Shown here one piece after another: positions 36,157 to 45,446 of a stretch of DNA of 64,000 nucleotides. The stretch is from contig NZ_CP012640.2 of the NCBI RefSeq assembly GCF_001412595.2, forward strand, positions 3,782,001 through 3,846,000, read 5' to 3'. The translations under genes and the position numbers were made by a program. Source of the stretch: Massilia sp. WG5 (GTDB taxonomy: Bacteria; Pseudomonadota; Gammaproteobacteria; Burkholderiales; Burkholderiaceae_D). The notes under the pieces are model-generated. The model did not search any database, was not told the origin of the DNA, and saw only the letters and a list, made by a program, of their open reading frames with translations. Numbering within the stretch: position 1 is the first letter of the stretch; each line of letters begins with the position of its first letter.

Positions 36157-37658
36157 CACGGCGCCGGGAAGGGATTGCCCCGGGCCTGGTCGGCTTCCAG
36201 GATCGTCGGCACGCCGGTCAGGATGCCCTGGAAGTTGCTGAGCACCGGACCGACCGTGAGGCCCTTGTGCGTGATCTCGAACCGGCGGAGGGTGGTCTCG
36301 TGGAGGCTGCCGCGCTTCTTGAGCACGGAAATCGCCTTCTGCACCGCGCCCTGCGCCTCGAAATAGCGCAGGATCAGGACATTGTCCGCCAGGTAGCTGA
36401 CGTCCATCCCGGTCGACATGGTGCTGCCGACGATGCCCTGCTGGACGCCGACCAGGAAGGTCAGCACGCCGCGCTGGCCCAGGTAGGTGAGGATTTCGTG
36501 CAGGTGGGTGGCCAGGAAGCCGGCTTCGGGCATCGCGTTCATGTAGCCGTTCAGGCTGTCGATGATGATGACGCGCGCGCCCTGGTCGGCCGCGCCGCAC
36601 ACGGCATGGCTGAATTCGCCCGGCGACATTTCCGCCGGATCGATCTGGTGCACCGTCAGCAGCCCGGCTTCATAGGGCGCGTGCAGGTCGACCCCGATGC
36701 CTTCGCTGCGGTTCAGCAGGGTATTGAAGGATTCCTCGAACAGGAACATGGCGGCGCGCTGGCCGCGGTCCGTCATCGCCTTCACGAACTGCACCGCGAC
36801 GCTGGACTTGCCGGTGCCCGGCGGTCCGGAGATCAGGGTGCTGGAGCCTTCCTCGATGCCGCCGCCCAGCAGCATGTCCAGCGCCGCGAGGCCGCTGCCG
36901 ACCTGGGCGCGCCGGCCCAGTTCGCGGCTTTCGGCCGCCACGATGCGCGGATAGACGACCAGGCCGCCGGTGACGATCGAGTAATCGTGCGGGCCGCGGC
37001 GGAACGCCACCCCGCGGTATTTCAGGATCCGCACCAGGCGCCGTTCGGCGCCGTACTCGGAATCCGTATGCTGGAGCGAAATCACGCAGTGGGCGACGCT
37101 GCGCACCTGCTGGTCGCCTTGCACCGACGTCTTGTCGTCGAGCAAGATGGCGGTGCAGGAGCGTTTCGCGAAATACTGCTTGAGCGCCAGCACGTGGCGC
37201 CGGTAGCGCAGCGGGCTGCCCGACAGCAGCTGCAGTTCGGACAGCGAATCGAGCACCACCCGGGACGGATTGAGTTCCTCGACCAGCCTGAGGATCATGT
37301 TGTTGGTTTCGCCCAGCTCGACCTCGGACGGATGCAGCACCGTGTACTGTTCGCCCGGATCGAGCAGGCTTTCGTCCGGGATCACTTCCTGCACCGTGAC
37401 GCCGTCCAGCGTCATGCCATGCGCCTCGGCGACCGCGCGCAGTTCGACTTCGGTCTCGGCCAGGGTGATGTACAGCACGGTTTCGCCGCGCGCCGCGCCC
37501 TCGGCCAGGAACTGCAGCGCCAGCGTGGTCTTGCCGGCGCCGGGGTCGCCCTCGACCAGGTACAGCCGGTCCCTGGTGAGGCCTCCGCCGAGGACATTGT
37601 CGAGCCCGGGAATGCCTGTCGAGATGAACGCCGTGCTGGAGGTATTCTGGATGCTCAT
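36156..37658 (-). CDS. KaiC-family double-domain ATPase
   Basis: A 500-residue protein with two RecA-like KaiC domains. Walker A motifs are GDPGAGKTT (37-45) and GPPGTGKSS (278-286); Walker B-like strands are VVLDSLSEL and VIIIDSLNGY. Compared with cyanobacterial KaiC as I recall it, the second domain keeps its EE pair (FLFEES, 308-309), the first has A-E at 67-68, and the autophosphorylation pair corresponds to S421-Y422 in place of Ser-Thr. No kaiA or kaiB is nearby. It follows mrcA by 31 bases and is coupled to a hybrid kinase, so it is probably a signalling ATPase rather than a true clock. Confidence 0.9.
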   Translation of the reverse strand: MSIQNTSSTAFISTGIPGLDNVLGGGLTRDRLYLVEGDPGAGKTTLALQFLAEGAARGETVLYITLAETEVELRAVAEAHGMTLDGVTVQEVIPDESLLDPGEQYTVLHPSEVELGETNNMILRLVEELNPSRVVLDSLSELQLLSGSPLRYRRHVLALKQYFAKRSCTAILLDDKTSVQGDQQVRSVAHCVISLQHTDSEYGAERRLVRILKYRGVAFRRGPHDYSIVTGGLVVYPRIVAAESRELGRRAQVGSGLAALDMLLGGGIEEGSSTLISGPPGTGKSSVAVQFVKAMTDRGQRAAMFLFEESFNTLLNRSEGIGVDLHAPYEAGLLTVHQIDPAEMSPGEFSHAVCGAADQGARVIIIDSLNGYMNAMPEAGFLATHLHEILTYLGQRGVLTFLVGVQQGIVGSTMSTGMDVSYLADNVLILRYFEAQGAVQKAISVLKKRGSLHETTLRRFEITHKGLTVGPVLSNFQGILTGVPTILEADQARGNPFPAP

Positions 37659-37689
37659 GGTACTTTTCCGCTCAATCCACTCAATTTCG

Positions 37690-40068
37690 TCAGAATAACT
37701 CGTTTCGGACCGCGTCGCGCGTCTTCTGCTGGTCCGCGGGCGGCGGCGCCCCGACGTCCAGCGACTGCACCCCGGTGCCCGGCGGGTTTTCGGCGTAGTA
37801 GTACTCGTCGCCGTACTGCACCAGGCCGGCCGGCACCTGGCGTTCGGCGACCGGCACGTCCTTCAGCGCCTTCTGCATGAAGCCGATCCAGATCGGCAGC
37901 GCCAGGCCGCCGCCGGTCTCGCGGTTGCCCAGGTTGCGCGGCTGGTCGTAGCCGATCCAGGCGATCCCGACCAGGTGCGGCTGGTAGCCGGCGAACCAGG
38001 CGTCGATCGAGTCGTTGGTGGTGCCGGTCTTGCCCGCCAGGTCGGGACGCTTCAGCATCTGCTGCGCCTTGGCGGCGGTGCCGGAGCGGGCCACGTCCCG
38101 CAGCATGCTGTCCATCAGCCAGGCGTTGCGCTCGTCGATCACGCGGTTGGCGTCGACCCCGGCGCGTTCCGGACGCGCTTCCGACAGCACCTTGCCGTCG
38201 GCGTCCGTCACCTTCGAGATCAGGTAAGGCATGACGCGGTAGCCGCCGTTCGCGAACACGGAATAGGCGCCGGCCATCTGCAGCGGCGTGGTCGCGCCCG
38301 CGCCCAGCGCCAGCGTCAGGTAGGGCGGGTTCTTGTCGGCGTCGAAGCCGAAGCGGGTCGCGTATTCCTGGCCGTAGCGCGCGCCGATCTTGTTCAGGAT
38401 GCGGATCGAGATCATGTTCTTCGACTTCATCAGGCCGCGCCGCATGGTCATCGGCCCTTCGTACTTGCCGTCGTAGTTCTTCGGCTCCCAGGCCTGGCCG
38501 CCGGTCGAGCCGGCATCGAAGGAAATCGGGGCGTCGTTGATCAGGGTCGCCGGCGAAAAGCCGCGCTCCAGCGAGGCCGAATAGATGAAGGGCTTGAACG
38601 AGGAGCCCGGCTGGCGCCAGGCCTGGGTCACGTGGTTGAACTTGCTGCGGTTGAAGTCGAAGCCGCCGATCAGGGCCTTGATTGCGCCATCGTCCGGGCT
38701 CACCGCGACGAAGGCCGATTCCACTTCCGGCATCTGGGTGATGCTCCAGCTCGAGCCGCCGTCCTGGGTCACGCGGATCACCGCGCCGCGGCGCAGGCGG
38801 CGGGTTTCGGCCGCCTTCGGCGACAGCCATTCGCGTGCGAACGCCAGGCCCGGACCGCTGACCTTGATCTCTTCGCCGGAGGCTAGCACCGCCGTCACCT
38901 GCGAAGGCGAGGCCTGCAGCACGATGGCGGCGACGATGTCGTCCGAATCCGGATGCTCGGCCAGCTCGGCCTCGATGGCTTCGTCGGCTTCGCCCTTGGC
39001 TTGCGGGATCTCGATGTATTTTTCCGGACCGCGGTAGGTGTGGCGGCGTTCGTAGTCCATCACGCCGCGGCGCAGCGCCAGGTAGGCGGCGTCCTGGTCG
39101 GCCTTGGTGATGGTGGTGAACACGTTCAGGCCGCGCGTGTAGGTGTCTTCCTTGAACTGCTCGTAGACCAGCTGGCGCGCCATCTCGGCCACGTACTCGG
39201 CATGCACGCCGAAGGCCGTGCTGTCGGTCTTGATCTTCAGTTCCTCGTTCTTCGCGGTCTCATATTGTGCGTCGCTGATGTAGCCGAGCTGGTGCATGCG
39301 CAGCAGGATGTACTGCTGGCGCAGGCGCGCGCGCTTCGGGTTCACCACCGGGTTGTAGGCCGACGGCGCCTTCGGCAGGCCGGCCAGCATCGCCGCCTCG
39401 GCCACGCTGATGTCCTTCAGGTCCTTGCCGAAGTAGATCTGGGCCGCCGACGAGAAGCCGAACGCGCGCTGGCCCAGGTAGATCTGGTTCATGTAGACCT
39501 CGAGGATCTGGTCCTTGCTGAGGTTCTTCTCGATCTTCCAGGCCAGCAGCGCTTCATAGGCCTTGCGTTTCAGGGTCTGTTCCGAGGACAGGAAGAAGTT
39601 GCGCGCGACCTGCTGGGTAATGGTCGAGGCGCCCTGGCGCGCGCCGCCGGTGGCGTTGTGCAGCGCCGCCCGCAGGATGCCCCAGTAGTCGATGCCGCCG
39701 TGTTCGTAGAAGCGGTCGTCCTCGATCGCCAGCACCGCCTTCTTCATCACATCCGGGATGTCCTTGAAGTGCACCAGGGTGCGGCGCTCCTCGCCGAATT
39801 CGCCGATCAGGACGTTGTCCGCGGTGAAGATCCGCAGCGGCATCTTCGGCCGGTAGTCGGTCAGGGTGTCGAGGGCGGGCAGGTTGGGGTAGGCCATCGC
39901 CAGCGCGAACACCACCACCAGCACGCCGCATACGGCCAGGCCGAACAGGCTGGCAAGCAGGGTGAGGAGGATGCGTTTGGGGCTCTTGCCCGTGCTGTGC
40001 TTGTTGGAATTCGGTGCTGGCGGAGACGGCGGGGTAGGCGCCCCGTTCGAAGATGCTTTCATGCGCAT
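37690..40068 (-). CDS. mrcA: penicillin-binding protein 1A (bifunctional PBP)
   Basis: A 792-residue class A PBP that polymerises and cross-links peptidoglycan. A Pro/Ser-rich cytoplasmic tail is followed by one transmembrane helix (about 32-59). The GT51 domain has catalytic E116 (AIEDDRFYEHGGIDYWG) and the motif RQGASTITQQVARNFFL. A middle insert precedes the transpeptidase domain with SxxK at 489-492 (PGSSFKPF), SKN (MKSKNMIS) and KTGTTN. ATG 40068 was chosen; the upstream TTG at 40134 would place a TATAAT promoter hexamer inside the gene. It is divergent from pilMNOPQ, a conserved arrangement. Confidence 0.94.
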   Translation of the reverse strand: MRMKASSNGAPTPPSPPAPNSNKHSTGKSPKRILLTLLASLFGLAVCGVLVVVFALAMAYPNLPALDTLTDYRPKMPLRIFTADNVLIGEFGEERRTLVHFKDIPDVMKKAVLAIEDDRFYEHGGIDYWGILRAALHNATGGARQGASTITQQVARNFFLSSEQTLKRKAYEALLAWKIEKNLSKDQILEVYMNQIYLGQRAFGFSSAAQIYFGKDLKDISVAEAAMLAGLPKAPSAYNPVVNPKRARLRQQYILLRMHQLGYISDAQYETAKNEELKIKTDSTAFGVHAEYVAEMARQLVYEQFKEDTYTRGLNVFTTITKADQDAAYLALRRGVMDYERRHTYRGPEKYIEIPQAKGEADEAIEAELAEHPDSDDIVAAIVLQASPSQVTAVLASGEEIKVSGPGLAFAREWLSPKAAETRRLRRGAVIRVTQDGGSSWSITQMPEVESAFVAVSPDDGAIKALIGGFDFNRSKFNHVTQAWRQPGSSFKPFIYSASLERGFSPATLINDAPISFDAGSTGGQAWEPKNYDGKYEGPMTMRRGLMKSKNMISIRILNKIGARYGQEYATRFGFDADKNPPYLTLALGAGATTPLQMAGAYSVFANGGYRVMPYLISKVTDADGKVLSEARPERAGVDANRVIDERNAWLMDSMLRDVARSGTAAKAQQMLKRPDLAGKTGTTNDSIDAWFAGYQPHLVGIAWIGYDQPRNLGNRETGGGLALPIWIGFMQKALKDVPVAERQVPAGLVQYGDEYYYAENPPGTGVQSLDVGAPPPADQQKTRDAVRNELF

Positions 40069-40400
40069 GAATGGTTCGCTGTGTTGATCTGATTCATTAT
40101 AAGGCAGGGTCGCTATAGAAACACGACTGGTCAAGCCGATAACAGGTGTGTAGACGGTGACAATGTTGATCTATCACAGCAGAAAACCAAGTGTCGCATT
40201 CATGCTTCGGATCAAGATGTTCCCGTGTAGAAATATCTTGTCTGTACTCATCCTTATTGCTACGATTTAACGCAGTGCCTTAAACATCTACATAAACAAG
40301 GCACTTTACACCGCTGGTTTTTCTAAATAAATAATCCCCGCCCGGGCGTTCAATTAGTCGTTCTTCAGGAACGCGCAGCAGCAAAGAGGGAGCAACGCTC
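40069..40400. promoter_or_regulatory. divergent control region of mrcA and pilMNOPQ
   Basis: This 332-base gap has no gene and is visibly more AT-rich than its surroundings. On the minus strand a consensus TATAAT (40101-40096) lies about 28 bases before mrcA. On the plus strand TTTACA (40305-40310), 17 bases, then TAAATA (40328-40333) is a plausible pil promoter about 65 bases before pilM. A perfect 8-bp inverted repeat, AGTGCCTT (40274-40281) and AAGGCACT (40298-40305), ends on the -35 and may be an operator. Confidence 0.5.
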
Positions 40401-41486
40401 GTGATCAGTCTAGGTTCCTTGTTCGGACAGTCCAACCCGCCCTTGATCGGGATCGACATCAGTACGTCCGGCGTGCGCCTGGTCGAGCTGGCCGACGCCG
40501 GCAAAGGCGAACTGCGCCTCGAGCGTTATGCCTCCGAGCCGCTGGCGCGCGGCATCGTGGTCGACGGCAACATCGAAAACATCGAAGCGGTGTCGGAAGC
40601 GCTGCTGCGGGTCTGGAAAAAGAGCGGCACCAAAATCAGGCACGTCGCGCTCGGCATGCCGCCGGCCGCCGTCATCACCAAGAAAATCATCCTGCCCGCG
40701 GGCCTGGCCGAAGACCAGCTCGAAGTGCAGGTCGAATCCGAAGCCAGCCAATATATCCCGTTCGCACTGGACGAAGTCAGCCTGGACTTCGACGTCATCG
40801 GTGCGGCGCCGAATTCGCCGGACGACATGGAAGTGGTGCTGGCGGCGGCGCGCCGCGAGAAGGTCGAGGACCGGGTCGCGATCGCCGAGGCGGCCGGCCT
40901 TACCGCCACCGTGATGGACATCGAATCGTATGCGGCGCGCAGCGCGGCGCAGCGGGTGTTCGATGAACTGGGCGCCGTATCGGGCAGCGCAGAAGGGCAG
41001 ATCGTGGCCCTGTTCCAGATCGGCGCCCAGGCCACCCACATCTCGGTGCTGCAGAACGGCGAGACCATCTACGAACGCGAGCAGCCCTTCGGCGGCATCC
41101 AGCTGACCCAGGACATCGTGCGCGCCTACGGCCTGTCCTTCGAGGAGGCGGAAGCGCGCAAGAAGGCCGGCGACCTGCCGGACAACTACGGCGCCGACCT
41201 GCTCGCGCCCTTCCTGGAAAACGCCGCGCTGGAAGTCACGCGCGCGATCCAGTTCTTCTTCACCTCGACCCCGTACACCCGCATCGACCAGATCTGCCTG
41301 GCCGGCGGCTGCGCCCTGGTGCCGGGCCTGCTCGACATCATCGCCAGCCGCACCAGGATCAGCAGCAGCGTGATCTCACCGTTCAAGGGCATGCAGCTGG
41401 GCCCGTCGGTGCGCGAACAGCAGCTGCGTAACGAAGCGCCGGCCTACCTGGTCGCCTGCGGCCTGGCAATGCGGAGGTTTGGCTGA
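40401..41486 (+). CDS. pilM: type IV pilus assembly protein PilM
   Basis: A 361-residue actin-like cytoplasmic ATPase that starts the pilus alignment complex by binding the PilN tail. It begins from GTG (MISLGSLFGQSNPPLIGIDI), with the FtsA-like phosphate loop IGIDISTSGVRLVEL, the second-domain stretch FQIGAQATHISVLQNGE, and IDQICLAGGCALVPGL. AGAGGGAGC is the ribosome site. It overlaps pilN by one base (TGATG). Confidence 0.95.
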   Translation: MISLGSLFGQSNPPLIGIDISTSGVRLVELADAGKGELRLERYASEPLARGIVVDGNIENIEAVSEALLRVWKKSGTKIRHVALGMPPAAVITKKIILPAGLAEDQLEVQVESEASQYIPFALDEVSLDFDVIGAAPNSPDDMEVVLAAARREKVEDRVAIAEAAGLTATVMDIESYAARSAAQRVFDELGAVSGSAEGQIVALFQIGAQATHISVLQNGETIYEREQPFGGIQLTQDIVRAYGLSFEEAEARKKAGDLPDNYGADLLAPFLENAALEVTRAIQFFFTSTPYTRIDQICLAGGCALVPGLLDIIASRTRISSSVISPFKGMQLGPSVREQQLRNEAPAYLVACGLAMRRFG

Positions 41487-42082
41487 TGATCCGGATTAAC
41501 CTGCTCCCTCACCGGGAAGCGAAACGCAAGCAGAAGCAGGCCGCCTTCGCCGCGCTGCTGGCCTTCGGCGGCCTGTTCGGCGTGGCCCTGGTGCTGATGG
41601 TGGGCGGCTACAACGCCAGCCGCATCGCAACCCAGAACCAGCGCAACCAGGTCCTGAAGAACGCCAACGCGGAACTCGATACCAGGATCAAGAAGATCGC
41701 CAACCTGAAGGCCGAGATCGAGGCGCTGAAGGCGCGCCAGCAGGCGGTCGAAGACCTGCAGGGCGACCGCAACCAGCCGGTCTACCTGCTCGACGAACTG
41801 GTGCGCCAGACGCCGGAAGGGGTCTACCTGAAGAGCTTCAAGCAGGACGGGCAGAAGGTGCTGCTGGTCGGCGTGGCCCAGTCGCAGGAACGGGTCGCCG
41901 AACTGCTGCGCAACCTGTCGGGCAATTCGCCCTGGCTGGAGCGCCCGGACCTGACCGAGGTACGCGCCGCCACCCTGGCCCAGAGCAAGACCGGACGCAA
42001 GGTCGTCGAATTCACGCTGAACGTGCTGATCAAGCGTGCGCGTGAGAAGGAAGAAACCGCGAAGCCGGGACCGAAATCATGA
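41486..42082 (+). CDS. pilN: type IV pilus assembly protein PilN
   Basis: A 198-residue bitopic inner-membrane protein. Its short cytoplasmic tail MIRINLLPHREAKRKQKQ is the INLLP motif that docks on PilM. A helix at about 20-44 and a periplasmic coiled coil follow (LDTRIKKIANLKAEIEALKA), then a ferredoxin-like domain that pairs with PilO. Its stop overlaps pilO by 4 bases. Confidence 0.94.
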   Translation: MIRINLLPHREAKRKQKQAAFAALLAFGGLFGVALVLMVGGYNASRIATQNQRNQVLKNANAELDTRIKKIANLKAEIEALKARQQAVEDLQGDRNQPVYLLDELVRQTPEGVYLKSFKQDGQKVLLVGVAQSQERVAELLRNLSGNSPWLERPDLTEVRAATLAQSKTGRKVVEFTLNVLIKRAREKEETAKPGPKS

Positions 42083-42744
42083 ACATCGATCTGAAACAGC
42101 TGGGCGCCGACATCGCGGCCCAGTTCGAAGGCCTGCAGGGCCGCCATCCCGGCCTGTGGCCGCTGGCGCCGCGCGTGTTGTGCGCGGCCGGCGTGATGGC
42201 GGCCGTGGTCGGCCTCGGCTACTTCTTCTACTGGAGCGGCCAGTTCGAGGAACAGGAAACCCTGGCCGCGCAGGAGCAGTCCCTGCGCAATGATTACAAG
42301 GCCAAGATGGCGCAGGCGATCAACCTGGAAGCGCTGGAAGCCCAGCAGCAGCAGGTCAACCGCTACGTCGAACGGCTCGAGAAGCAGTTGCCGAGCAAGG
42401 CCGAAATGGCGGCCCTGCTGTCGGACATCAACCAGGCGGGCCTCGGCCGCGGCCTGCAGTTCGAGCTGTTCAAGCCGGGCCAGGTGGTGGTCAAGGATTA
42501 CTACGCCGAGCTGCCGATCGACATCAAGGTCACCGGCAACTACCACGACATCGGCGAATTCGCCGCCGACATGGCGAAGATGCCGCGCATCGTCACCCTG
42601 AACAACCTGTCGCTCAATACCGGCAAGGACGGCACGCTGTCGCTCGACGCGGTCGCCAAGACCTTCCGCTACCTCGACCAGGACGAGCTGGACGCGCAGT
42701 CGCAGGCGCGGAAGAAAAAGAAGAAGAAGGGAGCCAAGGCGTGA
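42079..42744 (+). CDS. pilO: type IV pilus inner membrane component PilO
   Basis: A 221-residue bitopic protein that heterodimerises with PilN. A helix at about 35-55 (VLCAAGVMAAVVGLGYFFYW) is followed by a coiled coil (LEALEAQQQQVNRYVERLEK) and the domain containing AELPIDIKVTGNYHDIGEFA. The C-terminus is a Lys-rich tail (KKKKKKGAK). It overlaps pilP by 4 bases (GTGA). Confidence 0.94.
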   Translation: MNIDLKQLGADIAAQFEGLQGRHPGLWPLAPRVLCAAGVMAAVVGLGYFFYWSGQFEEQETLAAQEQSLRNDYKAKMAQAINLEALEAQQQQVNRYVERLEKQLPSKAEMAALLSDINQAGLGRGLQFELFKPGQVVVKDYYAELPIDIKVTGNYHDIGEFAADMAKMPRIVTLNNLSLNTGKDGTLSLDAVAKTFRYLDQDELDAQSQARKKKKKKGAKA

Positions 42745-43286
42745 TCAAGCAACTGAGGCAAGCGGGCGCCTGCGTGGCGGTCGCGCTGCTGCTGGCCGGC
42801 TGCGGCGACAGCGACGTCAAGGAAGTGCGCGACTGGATGGACCAGGTCAAGCACGATACCCGCCCGGCGGTCAAGCCGCTGGCCGAGCCGAAGGACTTCA
42901 TCCCCTACGCCTACGGCGCCAAGGAAGCCGTGGATCCGTTCAGTTCGAGCAAGCTGCTGAACCAGCTGGCCAAGGCGGCCGAGACCACGCAGGACCCCAA
43001 CAAACCCGACCTGCAGCGTCCGCGCGAGGCCCTGGAAGCCTACCCGCTCGACACCATGCGCATGGTGGGCACGCTGCAGAAGGCCGGCGCGAACTATGCG
43101 CTGCTGCAGATCGACCGTTCGGTCTACCAGGTCCGTGCCGGCCAGCGCATCGGCCAGAACTTCGGCATCGTCACCCGCGTGGGCGACGATGCCATCACAA
43201 TCCGCGAAGTAGTGCAGGACGCCGCCGGCGAGTGGGTCGAGCGCATGGCGAAGCTGGAGCTGCAAAGCAAGGAGAACCGGAAATGA
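42741..43286 (+). CDS. pilP: type IV pilus lipoprotein PilP
   Basis: A 181-residue inner-membrane lipoprotein (VALLLAGC, lipidation Cys then GDSD) with GTG as start. The C-terminal HR-like beta domain (LDTMRMVGTLQKAGANYALL and RVGDDAITIREVVQDAAGEW) binds the secretin PilQ and links it to PilNO. The end overlaps the pilQ ATG by 4 bases. Confidence 0.94.
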   Translation: MIKQLRQAGACVAVALLLAGCGDSDVKEVRDWMDQVKHDTRPAVKPLAEPKDFIPYAYGAKEAVDPFSSSKLLNQLAKAAETTQDPNKPDLQRPREALEAYPLDTMRMVGTLQKAGANYALLQIDRSVYQVRAGQRIGQNFGIVTRVGDDAITIREVVQDAAGEWVERMAKLELQSKENRK

Positions 43287-45412
43287 CCCGACTTGGAAGC
43301 ATCGCCCTCGGCCTGGTGCTGGCGTTCGGCGCCAGCAGCGCCTTCGCGCAGAACGCGATCGAATCGATCAGCGCCAACCAGCAAGGCAATAACGTCGTCA
43401 TCAATGTGGCGATGAAGGATGCCCCGGCCAGGTTGCCGATCGGCTTTTCGATCACCAACCCGGCGCGCATCGCGCTCGACTTCGGCGCCACCCAGAACGG
43501 CACCGGCAAGAGCGCCCAGGACATCAACCTGGGCGACGTGCGCGGCGTGAACGTGGTGCAGGCCGGCGAGCGCACCCGCCTGGTGCTGAACCTGAAGCGT
43601 CCGCTGAACTACGCCGCCGCGATCGACGGCAAGTCGGTGATCCTGACCGTGGAAGGGTCGGGCGGCGCGGCCCAGGCGGTGAACGCGTCCGGCCTGCCGG
43701 TCCATGCCGCGGCGCCCGCCGGTCCGCAGACCCTGCGCGACCTCGATTTCCGCCGCGGCGCCAACGGCGAAGGCCGGATCGTGGTCGACCTGCCGAACAG
43801 CCAGGTGCCGGTCGACGTGCGCCAGGCCGGCAACCAGATCCAGGTCGAATTCCAGAAGACCGGCCTGCCGCCCACGCTGCGCCGGCGCCTGGACGTGACC
43901 GATTTCGGCACCCCGGTGACCCGCATCACCACCACGCCTTCGGGCGAGAACGTGCGCATGACCATCGACGCCCAGGGCAACTGGGAACAGAGCGTGTATC
44001 AGAGCGACACCCAGCTGGTCATCGACGTCAAGCCGGTCAAGGAAGACCCGAACCGCCTGGCCCAGGGCCCGCAGGGCTACCGCGGCGAGAAGATCTCGTT
44101 CAACTTCCAGAACGTCGAGACGCGCGCCGCGCTGCAGGCGGTGGCCGACATTTCGGGCCTGAACATCATCGCCAGCGATTCCGTCGGCGGCAACCTGACC
44201 CTGCAGCTGAAGCAGGTGCCGTGGGACCAGGCGCTCGACGTGATCCTGCAGGCCAAGGGCCTCGACATGCGCAAGAACGGCAACGTGCTGTGGATCGCGC
44301 CGAAGGAAGAACTGCTGACCAAGGAAAAGCTGGAGCTCGAACAGAAGGCCCAGATTTCCGACCTCGAGCCGCTGCGCTCCGAGATCTTCCAGCTGAACTA
44401 CCAGAAGGCCGAAGCCTTCCGCACCGTGTTCGGGCTCGACGCGGGCGGCGGCAGCGGCAGCGGCAACCGCGTGCTGTCCAAGCGCGGCAGCGCCACCATC
44501 GATCCGCGCACCAACCAGGTGTTCGTGACCGACATCCCGTCGAAACTGGAGGATGTGCGCAAGCTGATCCAGAAGGTCGACATCGCGACCAAGCAGGTGC
44601 TGGTCGAGGCGCGCCTGGTCGAGGCCAACGACGGCTTCTCGCGCAACCTCGGCGCCAAGCTGGGTTTCGCCGACATGCGCACCATCCGCGGCGGCGACGC
44701 CGGCTACCAGGTCAACGGCGACCAGCGCGTGGCGATCGGCGGCAACCTGAACGGCATCGGCCAGACCACCGGCCAGCTGGCGCTGAGCAACGACTCCTAC
44801 AACAACACCCAGCTGATCAACCTGCCGGCGGCGCCGATCAACGGCGTGAATGCGCCGACCATCGCCTTCTCGCTGTTCTCGTCGGCGGCGAACCGCTTCC
44901 TGAACCTGGAACTGTCGGCGCTGGAAGCGGACGGCAAGGGAAAGATCATCTCCAGCCCGCGCGTGGTCACCGAGGACAACGTGCCGGCCGTGATCGAACA
45001 GGGCGTCGAGCTGCCGTACCAGCAGGCCACCAGCAGCGGCGCGACCTCGGTCACCTTCAAGAAGGCCAACCTGCGCCTGGAAGTCACGCCGCAGGTCACG
45101 CCGGACGGCAACGTGGTGCTGGACGTCGACGTGGCCAAGGATTCGAAGGGCGAGAGCACCTCGTCCGGCTTCGCCATCAACACCCAGCACGTGAAGACCA
45201 AGGTGATGGTCGAGAACGGCGGCACCGTGGTGCTGGGCGGTATCTACCAGCAGAGCGAGAGCACCAACGACTCCAAGGTACCGCTGTTCGGCGACCTGCC
45301 GGTGGTGGGCCACCTGTTCAAGACCACGGCGCGCTCGACCTCGAAGACCGAGCTGCTGGTGTTCATCACCCCGAAGATCGTGACCGACCGCGTGCAGAAC
45401 GCGGGGCAGTGA
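43283..45412 (+). CDS. pilQ: type IV pilus secretin PilQ
   Basis: A 709-residue outer-membrane secretin that forms the pilus channel. A signal peptide ends SSAFA; two AMIN domains for peptidoglycan binding fill about residues 25-240; an STN/N0 domain starts near FNFQNVETRAALQAVADISG; a secretin N1 domain precedes the Gly/Ser linker GGGSGSGN; and the secretin core contains VEARLVEANDGFSRNLGAKL and ends with ELLVFITPKIVTD. ATG 43283 is the start because it opens the signal peptide and overlaps pilP. Confidence 0.96.
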   Translation: MTRLGSIALGLVLAFGASSAFAQNAIESISANQQGNNVVINVAMKDAPARLPIGFSITNPARIALDFGATQNGTGKSAQDINLGDVRGVNVVQAGERTRLVLNLKRPLNYAAAIDGKSVILTVEGSGGAAQAVNASGLPVHAAAPAGPQTLRDLDFRRGANGEGRIVVDLPNSQVPVDVRQAGNQIQVEFQKTGLPPTLRRRLDVTDFGTPVTRITTTPSGENVRMTIDAQGNWEQSVYQSDTQLVIDVKPVKEDPNRLAQGPQGYRGEKISFNFQNVETRAALQAVADISGLNIIASDSVGGNLTLQLKQVPWDQALDVILQAKGLDMRKNGNVLWIAPKEELLTKEKLELEQKAQISDLEPLRSEIFQLNYQKAEAFRTVFGLDAGGGSGSGNRVLSKRGSATIDPRTNQVFVTDIPSKLEDVRKLIQKVDIATKQVLVEARLVEANDGFSRNLGAKLGFADMRTIRGGDAGYQVNGDQRVAIGGNLNGIGQTTGQLALSNDSYNNTQLINLPAAPINGVNAPTIAFSLFSSAANRFLNLELSALEADGKGKIISSPRVVTEDNVPAVIEQGVELPYQQATSSGATSVTFKKANLRLEVTPQVTPDGNVVLDVDVAKDSKGESTSSGFAINTQHVKTKVMVENGGTVVLGGIYQQSESTNDSKVPLFGDLPVVGHLFKTTARSTSKTELLVFITPKIVTDRVQNAGQ

Positions 45413-45446
45413 TCCGACCGATACAATCAACAAGAAGAAGGCAGAC

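Noticed and set aside
36156..37658. A complete circadian clock (KaiABC)
   Set aside because: Only a KaiC-type protein is present. No kaiA or kaiB is in the window and phosphosite residues differ, so a clock is not supported.
40069..40134. TTG start extending mrcA
   Set aside because: The extension covers a consensus TATAAT hexamer and has no family resemblance.
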